DNA of 64,000 nt from Thalassomonas sp. RHCl1 (GTDB taxonomy: Bacteria; Pseudomonadota; Gammaproteobacteria; Enterobacterales; Alteromonadaceae): NCBI RefSeq assembly GCF_947387555.1, contig NZ_CANDNZ010000014.1, forward strand, positions 1 through 64,000, in the 5' to 3' direction. The notes under the pieces are model-generated. The model made no database searches. It worked only from the letters and a program-made list of their open reading frames with translations, and had not been told where the DNA came from. The translations under genes and the position numbers were made by a program. Positions 10,285 to 20,412 of this stretch are shown in pieces. How positions within the stretch are numbered: the stretch's first letter is position 1; each line of letters starts with the position of its first letter.

Positions 10285-11061
10285 CTAAAGTTCAGTTCTT
10301 TGCATTCTGCGCATGGATCTTTCCATGCGGCTGTTCTCTTGTGATAACTTCAATAATACTTCTTCGATAAAAGCCAAGTGCCGGTGGCTGGCGCCCCAGG
10401 CTCTTTGTGGCTGACCACTAATAATGGCATCAAGCAAGCGTTTTCGGTAATCGGTAATTCTGGCAAATATATCCGGTCGTTTTGCCAGGATCGTTAAATT
10501 TTGCTCTATGTTATCGATCAATAATGACGACATACTGCGGGCCAAATGCAAAATAATGGCATTATGCGAAGCGGCGCAAATCGCCAGATAAAACTCAAAT
10601 ACCGCTTTGGCTTCCAGATGGTAATCGTCCTCTAACTGGGCATTACCTATGTTGTCATGTTTATTTTGAATTTCGGTAAAGTCAGCTTCTGTGCCGCGCA
10701 TCGCAGCGTAATAAGCCGACATGCCTTCAATACCGTGACGAAATTCCAATAAATCAAACTGAGATTCATTATTTTTCGACATCAACTCAAACAGGGGATC
10801 GGATAAGCCCGATAAAATATTATTGCTGACAAAGGTGCCGCCTCCCTGCTTGCGGACAACTAAGTTTTTTGTTTCCAGCTTTTGGATCGCTTCACGCAAC
10901 GACGGGCGTGAAACATCAAACTGTTTTGCCAATTCCCGCTCCGGCGGTAACTTCTCACCCGGTGACAAGCTACCTTCTAAAATCATTGTTTCCAGTTGCG
11001 ACTGGATCACATCCGATAACTTTGCCTGTTTCAGCGGTTGTTTAAGCCTGGTTGTTGTCAT
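10285..11061 (-). CDS. pdhR: Pyruvate-responsive GntR-family repressor PdhR
   Basis: FadR-subfamily GntR transcription factor that represses the pyruvate dehydrogenase operon and is released by pyruvate. 258 residues: winged helix-turn-helix near residues 15-78 (PPERELAKQFDVSRPSLREAI), then an FCD ligand-binding domain. First gene of the pdhR-aceE-aceF block. Two sites matching the E. coli operator ATTGGTnnnACCAAT lie upstream, so autoregulation is likely. The promoter at 11114-11142 has a consensus -10. Confidence 0.96.
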   Translation of the reverse strand: MTTTRLKQPLKQAKLSDVIQSQLETMILEGSLSPGEKLPPERELAKQFDVSRPSLREAIQKLETKNLVVRKQGGGTFVSNNILSGLSDPLFELMSKNNESQFDLLEFRHGIEGMSAYYAAMRGTEADFTEIQNKHDNIGNAQLEDDYHLEAKAVFEFYLAICAASHNAIILHLARSMSSLLIDNIEQNLTILAKRPDIFARITDYRKRLLDAIISGQPQRAWGASHRHLAFIEEVLLKLSQENSRMERSMRRMQRTEL

Positions 11062-11113
11062 TTATACTCTTCTCAACAAGGTGAAGCACGAATAATTTCC
11101 CTTAACGCCAGCC

Positions 11114-11142
11114 ATTATAGGGGATTTACCAGAACAACTCAA
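11114..11142 (-). promoter_or_regulatory. Putative pdhR promoter
   Basis: On the minus strand: -10 TATAAT (11114-11119), 17-bp spacer, -35 TTGAGT (11137-11142). It lies about 50 bp before the pdhR ATG. The proximal PdhR box lies just upstream of the -35. Confidence 0.6.
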
Positions 11143-11152
11143 ACCATGGTAA

Positions 11153-11167
11153 ATTGGTCTTACCAAT
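11153..11167. promoter_or_regulatory. PdhR operator, proximal
   Basis: ATTGGT-CTT-ACCAAT is an exact match to the known PdhR consensus ATTGGTnnnACCAAT. It is centred about 18 bp upstream of the predicted pdhR -35. In E. coli the operator lies downstream of the start site, so the position is unusual. Confidence 0.85.
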
Positions 11168-11294
11168 ATCATTCAAGACAAAAAAATAGCGCTATTACTG
11201 CCACAGTAAAAAAGCGAATCTTAGAAATTTAGACTAAAAAGCTTATTTTGCCAACAACTATATTAGAGCAATAACTTTAAACAAATGTTCGAAA

Positions 11295-11319
11295 AGCTGA
11301 TTGGTCAGACCAATCAGCT
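11295..11319. promoter_or_regulatory. PdhR operator, distal, within a 25-bp perfect palindrome
   Basis: ATTGGT-CAG-ACCAAT (11300-11314) again matches the PdhR consensus exactly. It is nested in a perfect inverted repeat with AGCTGATTGGTC arms around a central A. On the minus strand it is followed by TTTTC and lies about 50 bp after the ampE stop, so it could double as a weak terminator for ampDE. The distance to the proximal box, centre to centre, is 147 bp. Confidence 0.8.
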
Positions 11320-11367
11320 AAAAAGAAAAGACTAAGGGGATTTCAGCACTAACAGCGGGTTTTAAGG

Positions 11368-12366
11368 TTAACTGATCACACCCGACAAGGTTAATACAGA
11401 GATAATTGCCAGTAACAATAACAGATTACGCTTTGCCAACCTTACCAGCAAACAAGGCTCTGCAGTGCAATCTTCACTGTCGACCATTAAGTCTTCAGAT
11501 TTTTGTGCAACATCCACCAAAATGGCACTGGGCTGCTTACTAAAATCAAACAAGCTTTCCAGCCACACCGGCAAGGCTTTGGAAAAGTGCCCTACCAGCA
11601 TATAACCAAAGGAGGTTAAACGTACCGGTATCCAGTCAAGCCAGAATAAAAACTGTTGGCAAGGACTGACGGCATCACTGATAAGCCCTTGCTGTATCTC
11701 AATATCCGCTTTTTCCATCTCGGCTTCGGCTGTTTCTTCAGCTATTGTAGCGATACTTTCTTCGGCTCCGGCTTCAAGATTCGCAGCCTGCCCTTCTTGC
11801 TGAGCCGTTTGCTGTTCTTCACTCATATCATCGTCGGTGCCGGGCTTGCTCTGATCATCACCGGGATTTTCAGCCAGGGTCGACACTAAGCGGTAAAACA
11901 CCACTCCAGGAGCCCCCAGGAAAATGAAAAAAAGCATAATAGCAATATAATAACGATAGTTAAGCCAAACCAGGGTCTGGCCAAAGCCCATCTCAGGTAA
12001 ATTCTTGTCGCTGCGTAATTGCGCATGCATCAATTCACAGCTGCTCATCTCTCCCCGGTATGCCGCCATTAAATACTTTTTATAGCTGCTCCTGGTCTTG
12101 ATACAACCAAAACAGATGATCAAAATGACGGTAGAAAAAATCAAATGCAATAAACTGTCATCTATCAGCCAAAGCAGGCCATATACCGCAGCAACAGGCA
12201 GGAAAATCAGCCCCAAAGTTCCCAGAGCGCTGAGCAGGCCGGATTCCAGCAACCGGGTACGGCGGATAAACTGCGTATAACGCTGGTAATAAGAATTGAA
12301 CTGCCAGAATGACGACGATAAATAGCGCTCGGCGGCTAATGCGATTAATAAACTAATTAAGCTCAT
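11368..12366 (-). CDS. ampE: Inner membrane protein AmpE
   Basis: Polytopic membrane protein of the AmpE/CobD-like family, encoded with ampD and linked in enterobacteria to beta-lactamase induction and cell-wall sensing; its biochemical role is unsettled. 332 residues with hydrophobic segments near residues 45-66, 70-90, 138-160 and 308-330. An acidic, Glu/Ala-rich stretch at about 165-230, with little hydrophobicity, probably accounts for much of the extra length over E. coli AmpE (284). It starts 46 bp after the ampD stop; the pair forms an operon. Confidence 0.9.
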   Translation of the reverse strand: MSLISLLIALAAERYLSSSFWQFNSYYQRYTQFIRRTRLLESGLLSALGTLGLIFLPVAAVYGLLWLIDDSLLHLIFSTVILIICFGCIKTRSSYKKYLMAAYRGEMSSCELMHAQLRSDKNLPEMGFGQTLVWLNYRYYIAIMLFFIFLGAPGVVFYRLVSTLAENPGDDQSKPGTDDDMSEEQQTAQQEGQAANLEAGAEESIATIAEETAEAEMEKADIEIQQGLISDAVSPCQQFLFWLDWIPVRLTSFGYMLVGHFSKALPVWLESLFDFSKQPSAILVDVAQKSEDLMVDSEDCTAEPCLLVRLAKRNLLLLLAIISVLTLSGVIS

Positions 12367-12412
12367 CTGAATTCCTGTCTGTTATTATTGTAAAGCTGAG
12401 ACAGCCTTAAGT

Positions 12413-13000
12413 TCATTGTGAACTTTCTTTCATTGATTGCAAGCAGTTACGAAAATAATCCCAGTCAAAAGCGGGGCCGGGATCGGTTTTTCGCCCGGGA
12501 GCAATATCACAATGTCCCACCAGGTTATTATGACTAATTAACGGGTAGGTTTCTTGCAGTTTTGCCACTAAGCAGACCAGCTGCTGATATTGCTCCCGGG
12601 TATAGGGCAGCTCGTCAGTTCCTTCCAGCTCGATACCAATAGAAAAGTCATTACATTTTTCCCTTTGCTCAAACGAAGAAACTCCGGCATGCCAGGCCTT
12701 ATCGTTAAAGGAAACATATTGCACTATGCTGCCGTCCCGGCGGATCAGGCAATGGGCAGAGACCCTGAGCTGGTATATCTCCTGAAAGTAAGGATCGGCA
12801 TCCCCGTCCAGCCGTCCTAAGAATAAGTCGGTAATATAAGGACCGCCAAACTGACCGGGCGGTAAAGAGATGTTGTGCACCACCAATAAACTGATGTCGG
12901 TCACATCTTCTCTCGGGGTAAAATGCGGAGATTTTTGCTGCTCGGCAAAATTCAGCCAGCCATTGTTAATTTCAAATAGGTTATTGGCGTCAGACGTCAT
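12413..13000 (-). CDS. ampD: 1,6-anhydro-N-acetylmuramyl-L-alanine amidase AmpD
   Basis: Cytosolic zinc amidase that cleaves the peptide from anhydromuramyl-peptides during murein recycling, thereby keeping AmpR-type inducers low. 195 residues, Amidase_2 fold. Zinc ligands are seen as His42 (VHNISLPP), His163 (VGHCDIAPGRKTDPGP) and Asp173. The family hallmark FGGPYI is present at about residue 51. The gene diverges from the retropepsin-like gene with 38 bp between the starts. Confidence 0.97.
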   Translation of the reverse strand: MTSDANNLFEINNGWLNFAEQQKSPHFTPREDVTDISLLVVHNISLPPGQFGGPYITDLFLGRLDGDADPYFQEIYQLRVSAHCLIRRDGSIVQYVSFNDKAWHAGVSSFEQREKCNDFSIGIELEGTDELPYTREQYQQLVCLVAKLQETYPLISHNNLVGHCDIAPGRKTDPGPAFDWDYFRNCLQSMKESSQ

Positions 13001-13038
13001 ACAATAACAACAAGTTAGTTAAAAGTGGTAAGGCTATT

Positions 13039-13557
13039 ATGACTGAAGTTGATGCGACAAACAAAATAGGCAAATACTTTGTCTGGCTCGCCTGGTTGAT
13101 TGCCCTGGCTATTTTAGTGTTTGTTTTCCAGGATATCCTCGACGAGCAAATCAACCCCAACAGCAATCCCGAATATGCGTTAAGCGCCCAAGGGAAAGCC
13201 GAGGTATACCTGAAGCAAAACCGTTATGGCCATTACCTGACCCGGGGAGAGATTAACGAGCACCCGGTCACTTTTCTGCTCGACACCGGCGCCACCGAAG
13301 TCTCGATCCCGGCGACTGTCGCCGAGCAGTTAAATTTACCGACTTTTGGCAGTTACCCGGTACAAACCGCCAACGGCACTGTAAAAGTTTATCAAACCAA
13401 GATAGAACTGCTTAGTATCGGCAATATTTTTCTTTATAATGTAAGGGCGCACATCAACCCGGGGATGGAAGGGGATGAAATTCTATTAGGCATGAGCGCC
13501 TTAAAAAAAGTAGAATTCCTGCAAACCGGTAAACAATTAATTTTACGAGAACAATAA
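13039..13557 (+). CDS. Membrane-anchored retropepsin-like aspartic protease (TIGR02281-type)
   Basis: 172 residues: one N-terminal transmembrane helix at about 13-30, then a single retropepsin-like domain with the catalytic LLDTGATEVSIP (Asp82). Proteins of this clan AA family act as dimers; their physiological substrate in gammaproteobacteria is not established. It is followed by nadC after 3 bp, so the two are cotranscribed. It diverges from ampD. Confidence 0.88.
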   Translation: MTEVDATNKIGKYFVWLAWLIALAILVFVFQDILDEQINPNSNPEYALSAQGKAEVYLKQNRYGHYLTRGEINEHPVTFLLDTGATEVSIPATVAEQLNLPTFGSYPVQTANGTVKVYQTKIELLSIGNIFLYNVRAHINPGMEGDEILLGMSALKKVEFLQTGKQLILREQ

Positions 13558-14451
<894 letters not shown>

Positions 14452-14944
14452 CCTTTCTATAATAAGGCAATCAAAGCAATGGAGATGGTCACTCCTGTTC
14501 TTCCATGAACACGTGACCTACCATTCATCCTGAATATAACTCCTGTTCTTCCATGAACACGTGACCTACCATTCATCCTGAATATAACTCCTGTTCTTCC
14601 CTTTCCTTGTAAATAAGACGTGACCTACCATTCATTCAGGATAGAATAACGCTTCTTCTCTTATATAAGAAAAACTCGTCCAGTCCTATCCAAAAAAGTC
14701 TTCTGCTCAGTACTAGTTAACTAATCTTTATCTTTTATGCAAAGAAAAATGCGATTTTATGCCCGACCTTTCCTTGTAAAAAACATCTCTAAGTTCTTAA
14801 TAAGCCAATAAAAAAAAGTTAACCCCTAGTTAAATCACTCATTTTTCTAGCGATATTAAAAAAAAGCCGCAACATAATTTTACATATTGAAATTTATAGC
14901 GCAGTATTAAATCAGCCCCCGTAATAAAATTAGGACTGCCTATT
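14452..14944. other. Intergenic region between nadC and pilA
   Basis: 493 bases with no credible ORF. The first part carries the 48-bp tandem repeat (14491-14643). The rest is AT-rich, with homopolymer A-runs, and must hold the pilA promoter. I found no convincing sigma-54 -24/-12 pair and no clear sigma-70 promoter. Confidence 0.6.
14491..14643. repeat. 48-bp tandem repeat, two identical copies plus one diverged
   Basis: Copy 1 (14491-14538) and copy 2 (14539-14586) are identical, starting ACTCCTGTTCTTCCATGAAC and ending CATCCTGAATATA. Copy 3 (14587-14643) keeps both ends but has a changed, slightly longer middle. The TTCTTCCATGAA part resembles the TTCATCCATGAA part of the 100-bp repeat at 3861-4060, suggesting a shared origin. 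Confidence 0.9.
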
Positions 14945-15373
14945 ATGAGAAAAATTATGACTCGGAAGAAATCAAAAGGATTTACCTTAATTGAATTAAT
15001 GATCGTTGTCGCCATAATCGGCATTCTGGCTGCTGTTGCTCTACCGGCTTATCAGAGCTATACAGAAAAAGCCAGATTCTCAGAAGTGGTGTTAGCAGCA
15101 TCTTCAGTTAGGAGCGCCATCGACGTCTGTTTCCAGACTCGTGGCAACGGTAATTTAGCCAACTGCGATACTTACGCAAAAATTGGCGCAGTTAAGGCAG
15201 ATGCCGAAGCGGGTGGTGAAGTTGCCTCTGTTGTGATCACAGCAACAACGGCTGTGGTAACCGCAACCGGCTCAGACAGCGGCTCATCAACTTATATCCT
15301 GACGCCAACCATCAGCTCAAATTCTCTGACCTGGGCGCAAACAGGAACCTGTATAGCCAGCGGTGTCTGTTAA
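14945..15373 (+). CDS. pilA: Type IV major pilin, PilA-like
   Basis: 142-residue prepilin. Leader of 12 residues ending in Lys-Gly, then the class III cleavage and methylation site [17 protein letters not shown] with the conserved Glu at position 5 of the mature protein. The hydrophobic N-terminal helix is followed by a short globular domain with two cysteine pairs ([13 protein letters not shown] and CIASGVC) that could form disulfides. An AGGA sits 9 bases before the first ATG; an in-frame Met5 is an alternative start. It is exported, then cut and methylated by PilD encoded downstream. A terminator follows, so it is transcribed apart from pilBCD. Confidence 0.95.
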   Translation: MRKIMTRKKSKGFTLIELMIVVAIIGILAAVALPAYQSYTEKARFSEVVLAASSVRSAIDVCFQTRGNGNLANCDTYAKIGAVKADAEAGGEVASVVITATTAVVTATGSDSGSSTYILTPTISSNSLTWAQTGTCIASGVC

Positions 15374-15395
15374 CTGAGTTAACAACCGCTCACTC

Positions 15396-15428
15396 AATAA
15401 AAGCTCCGCAAGGAGCTTTTATTGTTTT
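15396..15428 (+). terminator. Rho-independent terminator after pilA
   Basis: The 12-bp stem AATAAAAGCTCC / GGAGCTTTTATT has a GCAA tetraloop and is followed by a T-rich tract on the plus strand. Confidence 0.9.
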
Positions 15429-15548
15429 CCCGCTCTGTATTTCAAGTTATCGATCGAGCCTTAGCATATTTGACGCATTTTTGTTTATTCCAATAAAAAT
15501 ACGTTACACTCAAGTTAAAGAAAATTATTCGAATTGAACCAAAGTTTT

Positions 15549-17249
15549 ATGAAAGGACACCATCAACAGTCAAGCTTACTCAGCGCCCTGTCCAAGCACA
15601 ACTTAGTGCCCGAAGAACTGGTTGATGAAATCAGCGCGACTTTTTTACAGCAAAAAAAGCCGTTTATCCGCTATTTAGTTGAAGATAAAAACTATAATGC
15701 CGTCAGTATTGTCAGTATCTTATCCCGCAGTTTTGGTTACCCCCATATAGACTTAAAGAACTTTGATACCTCTCTGGTACCCGAAGGTATCCGCAACGAA
15801 AAGCTGATCCACAAACATAATGCCCTGCCGCTTTTTTTACGCGGCAAAGTATTGTATGTGGCCATGTCTGATCCCACCAATTTGGATGCCTTGGAGGAAA
15901 TACAGTTTAATACCGGCTTTGCCACCGAGCTGGTGCTAACCGATGAAAACAGCCTGCAAACTTGTATAGACAAGGTGTTGGAGGAAGACAGCGAAGCCCT
16001 GGGTATTACCGATATTGATGCGGAAGAACTCTCCGATATCGATGTCCAGGAAGAACGCAAAGAAGACGATGCCGGCGAAGACAAGGATGACGCCCCTATT
16101 GTCGTTTACATCAATAAAATTCTATTGGATGCCATCAGAAAGGGAGCGTCCGATTTACATTTCGAGCCCTATGAGAAGTCTTACCGTATTCGCTTCCGTA
16201 TTGACGGTATCTTAAACGAAGTGGCTAAACCCCCGGTAACCCTTGCTTCACGCATGGCGGCACGGTTAAAAGTCATGTCAAAACTCGATATTGCCGAGCG
16301 CCGCATCCCGCAGGATGGCCGCATCAAACTCGCCTTATCCAAAAAGAAATCAATCGATTTTCGTGTCAGCACCCTGCCCACCATGTGGGGGGAGAAAATC
16401 GTGATGCGTATCCTCGACTCATCCAGTGCCATGCTGGGCATAGAGATGTTGGGCTATGAAGCCGATCAGAAAGAAATCTACCTGGAAGCCCTCGCCCGGC
16501 CGCAGGGCATGATTTTGGTCACCGGCCCCACCGGCTCGGGGAAAACCGTTTCTTTATACACAGGGTTAAATATTTTAAATACCCAGGAGCGCAATATCTC
16601 CACCGCAGAAGACCCGGTTGAGATCAACCTCGAAGGCATCAACCAGGTCCAAATCAATAACAAGGCCGGATTAACTTTCCCCAGCGCCCTGCGCTCTTTT
16701 TTAAGGCAAGACCCGGATATTGTCATGGTAGGTGAGATCCGGGACTTGGAAACCGCTGAAATTGCCATCAAGGCCGCGCAAACCGGGCATTTAGTGCTAT
16801 CGACCCTGCATACCAACTCTGCGGCAGAAACCCTCACCCGGCTGCTGAATATGGGGGTACCTTCTTATAATGTCGCCAGTTCGGTCAGCATTATTATTGC
16901 CCAGCGCCTGGCCCGGCGTTTATGCGGCCAATGTAAAACCGAAGAAGTGATTCCGGAAGAAGCCCTGCTCAAACAAGGTTTTACCCTGGAGCAAATAAAA
17001 GATATTAAATTATATAAGGCGGTCGGCTGCGAGCAATGTACCGGGGGCTACCGGGGCAGGGTTGGCATTTACGAAGTCATCAGAATCAGCCAGGAAACCG
17101 CTAATATCATTATGGCAGGAGGTAACAGCCTGGACATTGCCGCCCAATGCCAGACTGAAGGGTTTAATAACTTACGCCAGTCAGGCCTGATCAAGGCCGT
17201 ACAGGGCGTGACCAGCTTAGAAGAAGTTAACCGGGTAACAAGCGCTTAA
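15549..17249 (+). CDS. pilB: Type IV pilus assembly ATPase PilB
   Basis: Cytoplasmic hexameric ATPase that powers pilus extension. 566 residues from the ATG at 15549; an in-frame TTG at 15534 would add five residues. I prefer the ATG, although neither has a strong SD. N-terminal MshEN-type domain, then Walker A GPTGSGKT near residue 325, the Asp-box EDPVE, Walker B region [10 protein letters not shown], and a zinc-binding CGQCKTE...CEQCTGG near 460-500. It is followed by pilC and pilD. Confidence 0.96.
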   Translation: MKGHHQQSSLLSALSKHNLVPEELVDEISATFLQQKKPFIRYLVEDKNYNAVSIVSILSRSFGYPHIDLKNFDTSLVPEGIRNEKLIHKHNALPLFLRGKVLYVAMSDPTNLDALEEIQFNTGFATELVLTDENSLQTCIDKVLEEDSEALGITDIDAEELSDIDVQEERKEDDAGEDKDDAPIVVYINKILLDAIRKGASDLHFEPYEKSYRIRFRIDGILNEVAKPPVTLASRMAARLKVMSKLDIAERRIPQDGRIKLALSKKKSIDFRVSTLPTMWGEKIVMRILDSSSAMLGIEMLGYEADQKEIYLEALARPQGMILVTGPTGSGKTVSLYTGLNILNTQERNISTAEDPVEINLEGINQVQINNKAGLTFPSALRSFLRQDPDIVMVGEIRDLETAEIAIKAAQTGHLVLSTLHTNSAAETLTRLLNMGVPSYNVASSVSIIIAQRLARRLCGQCKTEEVIPEEALLKQGFTLEQIKDIKLYKAVGCEQCTGGYRGRVGIYEVIRISQETANIIMAGGNSLDIAAQCQTEGFNNLRQSGLIKAVQGVTSLEEVNRVTSA

Positions 17250-17319
17250 GCAGCTAGCTAAAAGATCATTTGCTTTACCCGTCTTCACTTAACCAAAAAC
17301 AGGATATTGAGGTGATCAT

Positions 17320-18561
17320 ATGGCGGTGAGTAATGCAAAAGTCCCAGCCCCGAAAGCGCTTGATAGTTTTACCTGGCAAGGGGTCAACCGCAAAGGCAAA
17401 AAGGTAAAAGGTGAATTATCTGCCGCCAGTGTCCTGGAGCTGAAAAGCCAGCTGAGAAAGCAGGGTATCACCCCCGGACGCATTAAAAAGAAACCTAAAC
17501 CCCTGTTCGGCCTTGGCGGCGATAAGCCTATCGTAGCTGCCGATATCGCGGTCATGACCCGGCAAATAGCAACCATGCTCGGCGCCGGCGTGCCTTTAGT
17601 GCAAACCATAGAAATGATCGGCAAAGGCCACAATAACGGCAATATGCAAAAGCTGCTGGGGGAAATTGGCAATAAACTCCAGTCCGGTATCCCGCTTTCA
17701 GAATGTTTGCGTGAACATCCACTTTTTTTTGATGAACTCTACTGTGACCTGGTCCATTCCGGCGAACAATCCGGGGCATTGGAAACCATCTACGACCGCA
17801 TTGCCACCTACAAAGAAAAGGCGGAAGCCCTCAAGGCAAAAATCAAAAAAGCCATGACCTACCCCATTGCCGTGCTGGTGATTGCCACTATTGTAACCTC
17901 GATACTATTGATCTTTGTGGTGCCGGTTTTTCAGGATATTTTTGCCGGTTTTGGTGCCGAGCTCCCCGGTTTTACCCTTTTTGTCATCGGTATCTCTGAG
18001 TTTATGCAAAGTTACTGGTATATGATGTTAGCCGCAATATTTATCGGCGGCTTCCTGTTTAAGCGCGCCCATAGAAACAGCCCCAAACTGCGTGATAATG
18101 TCGATAAAAATATTTTAAAACTGCCTGTGGTCGGAGAGTTATTACAAAAAGCCGCCATCGCCCGCTATGCCAGAACCCTGTCCACCACCTTTGCTGCCGG
18201 GGTACCGTTAATCGACGCCCTGGCATCTGCTGCCGGCGCTTCCGGTAATGCCGTTTTCAGAGATGCCATCTTGGAAATCCGCACCGAAGTTTCTTCCGGT
18301 ATGCAAATGAATTTGGCCATGCGCAATTGCAGCATTTTTCCCGATATGGTGATCCAGATGGTGGCCATAGGCGAGGAATCCGGGGCAGTGGATGACATGC
18401 TGGCAAAAGTGGCCACAGTATACGAACAGGAAGTCGATAACGCGGTAGATTCATTGACTAGTTTACTTGAGCCTATGATAATGGCGGTTTTAGGGGTGGT
18501 GATTGGCGGACTGATCATCGCCATGTATCTGCCTATTTTCCAAATCGGCATGATAGTATAA
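17320..18561 (+). CDS. pilC: Type IV pilus inner membrane platform protein PilC
   Basis: Polytopic inner membrane protein that couples PilB and PilT ATPases to pilin extraction and insertion. 413 residues with two T2SSF (GspF) repeats, at about 68-190 and 270-395, each followed by hydrophobic helices; the last ends in MAVLGVVIGGLIIAMYLPIF. A good SD (GAGGTG) precedes the ATG. It lies 70 bp after pilB and 51 bp before pilD, consistent with an operon. Confidence 0.96.
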   Translation: MAVSNAKVPAPKALDSFTWQGVNRKGKKVKGELSAASVLELKSQLRKQGITPGRIKKKPKPLFGLGGDKPIVAADIAVMTRQIATMLGAGVPLVQTIEMIGKGHNNGNMQKLLGEIGNKLQSGIPLSECLREHPLFFDELYCDLVHSGEQSGALETIYDRIATYKEKAEALKAKIKKAMTYPIAVLVIATIVTSILLIFVVPVFQDIFAGFGAELPGFTLFVIGISEFMQSYWYMMLAAIFIGGFLFKRAHRNSPKLRDNVDKNILKLPVVGELLQKAAIARYARTLSTTFAAGVPLIDALASAAGASGNAVFRDAILEIRTEVSSGMQMNLAMRNCSIFPDMVIQMVAIGEESGAVDDMLAKVATVYEQEVDNAVDSLTSLLEPMIMAVLGVVIGGLIIAMYLPIFQIGMIV

Positions 18562-18612
18562 AGCTGTCGCTGACAAAGGGCAGGAAAATAATAATCATAT
18601 AAAGGTAATCCC

Positions 18613-19497
18613 GTGTTTGATGAATTCACGTTCCTGTTAACATCCTCCCCCTTATACCTGTACCTGACCGTAGCAGTGTTTTCCCTGATGGTAGGCAGCT
18701 TTTTAAATGTCGTTATCTACCGTCTGCCTAAAATGTTGGAACACGAATGGTATCATGAGTGCAGGGAGTACCTGGCCGATGAACTGAAGAACAGTCCGGC
18801 AAAAACAACCCAGGCAATCACACTGTCATCCCCGGCTTCTACCTGCCCTCACTGTGGCCATGCAATCCGTTTTTATGAAAATATTCCTGTCATCAGCTGG
18901 TTATGGCTGCGGGGAAAATGCAGCCAATGCCAAAAGGCGATTTCCTGGCGCTATCCCCTGGTAGAAACCGCGACTGCCCTGCTTAGCTTAGTTATTGCCA
19001 TGCATTATGGTGCTTCATTACAAACCCTGTTGATGTTGGTACTGACCTGGTGCCTGATTTGCCTGACCATGATAGATCTCGACCATATGATCTTACCGGA
19101 TCAAATCACCCTGCCCCTGGTTTGGCTGGGATTATTAATCAATATCAACGGCACTTTTGTTCCGTTAGCCGATGCCGTTATTGGTGCCACCGCCGGTTAT
19201 CTCAGTTTGTTCACTGTCTTTTGGCTGTTTAAACTATTAACGGGTAAAGAAGGCATGGGCCAGGGTGACTTTAAGCTATTGGCGGTTTTTGGCGCCTGGG
19301 CCGGCTGGCAGTTGTTGCCTTTGTTGATCTTAATGGCATCCGCCGTCGGCGCCATTATCGGCATTGCCTTGATTGTATTTAAAAACCATCAAAGAGATCA
19401 GGCCATTCCGTTCGGCCCCTATCTGGCAGTTGCCGGCTGGATCACTATGTTATGGGGCATGCCGATGTGGCAATGGTACCTGGGACAACTCGGTTAG
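18613..19497 (+). CDS. pilD: Prepilin peptidase / N-methyltransferase PilD
   Basis: Inner membrane aspartic peptidase that cuts the leader of PilA-type prepilins and methylates the new N-terminal Phe. 294 residues. Starts at GTG with an AAAGGT ribosome site a few bases upstream; no ATG fits. The cytoplasmic zinc motif CPHC...CSQC is near residues 78-105; the catalytic aspartates lie in DLDHMILPD and GMGQGDFK. About seven to eight membrane helices. Last of the pilBCD run. Confidence 0.96.
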   Translation: MFDEFTFLLTSSPLYLYLTVAVFSLMVGSFLNVVIYRLPKMLEHEWYHECREYLADELKNSPAKTTQAITLSSPASTCPHCGHAIRFYENIPVISWLWLRGKCSQCQKAISWRYPLVETATALLSLVIAMHYGASLQTLLMLVLTWCLICLTMIDLDHMILPDQITLPLVWLGLLININGTFVPLADAVIGATAGYLSLFTVFWLFKLLTGKEGMGQGDFKLLAVFGAWAGWQLLPLLILMASAVGAIIGIALIVFKNHQRDQAIPFGPYLAVAGWITMLWGMPMWQWYLGQLG

Positions 19498-19570
19498 CCC
19501 TTGCTGGGCTTAAGCACTTTATGCGGCACAAACAGCCGCTTTATCGTTAAAAAAATTTACATGGAAATTT

Positions 19571-20182
19571 ATGTCTGATTATATCATCGGCCTGACCGGC
19601 GGCATTGGCAGCGGCAAAACCACTATTGCCAATATGTTTGCTGATTTAAACGTGACAATCGTTGATGCCGATATTGTCGCCCGGGAAGTTGTCGCCCCGG
19701 GTAGCCCAAGCCTGGAAAAAATAGCGCAGCACTTCGGCCCTGAGTTTATCGATGATAACGGCGCACTTAACCGCGCCTTATTGCGTACCCGCATCTTTAA
19801 TCACCCGCAAGATAAGGCCTGGCTTAATCAGTTATTGCACCCGCTAATTCGTCAAAACTTATTGGCGCAGGCCAAACAGGCCCCCGGGGCTTATTGCTTG
19901 CTGGTAGCGCCATTACTTATCGAAAATAAGCTTCACAGCCTGGTAAACAGGGTATTGGTTGTCGATGTCAGTGAGAAAACACAACTCGAGCGCACCTTAA
20001 AACGAGATACCAGCTCGGCGCAGGAGATAAAGTTAATCATCAACAGCCAGGCATCACGTCAGCAAAGGCTCGAAGTTGCTGATGACGTGCTGTTAAATGA
20101 GTCGGAAAATTTAGCGCAAGCCCGAAAGCAAGTGGCTGAGATACATGAAAAGTATTTACAAATATCCCGAGAACAGACATAA
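19571..20182 (+). CDS. coaE: Dephospho-CoA kinase
   Basis: Final step of coenzyme A synthesis: phosphorylates the ribose 3-hydroxyl of dephospho-CoA with ATP. 203 residues; P-loop GLTGGIGSGKTT at about residue 8, followed by DADIVAREV and the CoA-domain motifs HPLI and VAPLLIE. Placed between pilD and zapD, as in many gammaproteobacteria. Confidence 0.97.
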   Translation: MSDYIIGLTGGIGSGKTTIANMFADLNVTIVDADIVAREVVAPGSPSLEKIAQHFGPEFIDDNGALNRALLRTRIFNHPQDKAWLNQLLHPLIRQNLLAQAKQAPGAYCLLVAPLLIENKLHSLVNRVLVVDVSEKTQLERTLKRDTSSAQEIKLIINSQASRQQRLEVADDVLLNESENLAQARKQVAEIHEKYLQISREQT

Positions 20183-20412
20183 GTTTCAAATGTCTAACTG
20201 ATATCGGTAAAAACGATTATTGACAATCAGCAACCGAGGTATTTTGCCAAACCTGTCTGTTAGTGGTAAGTTAACGATTGGGCGGCTTAAACACATTTAC
20301 TTGCAAATAATCGAAGCAAAAATACGGTAAAAAGCCAGTTATCTGGAAAAAAATTCGCCATTTTCACTATCTCTGGTTAATATAAGCATATTGGTATTGA
20401 CAAAGTCTTGTT

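Noticed and set aside
14491-14643. Possible CRISPR array
   Set aside because: The units are directly adjacent with no unique spacers between identical repeats, so this is a simple tandem repeat.
14638-14655. Sigma-54 promoter for pilA
   Set aside because: A GG-N10-GC pair exists at 14639-14652, but the -12 element is ACGC rather than TTGC and it lies almost 300 bases from the start codon.
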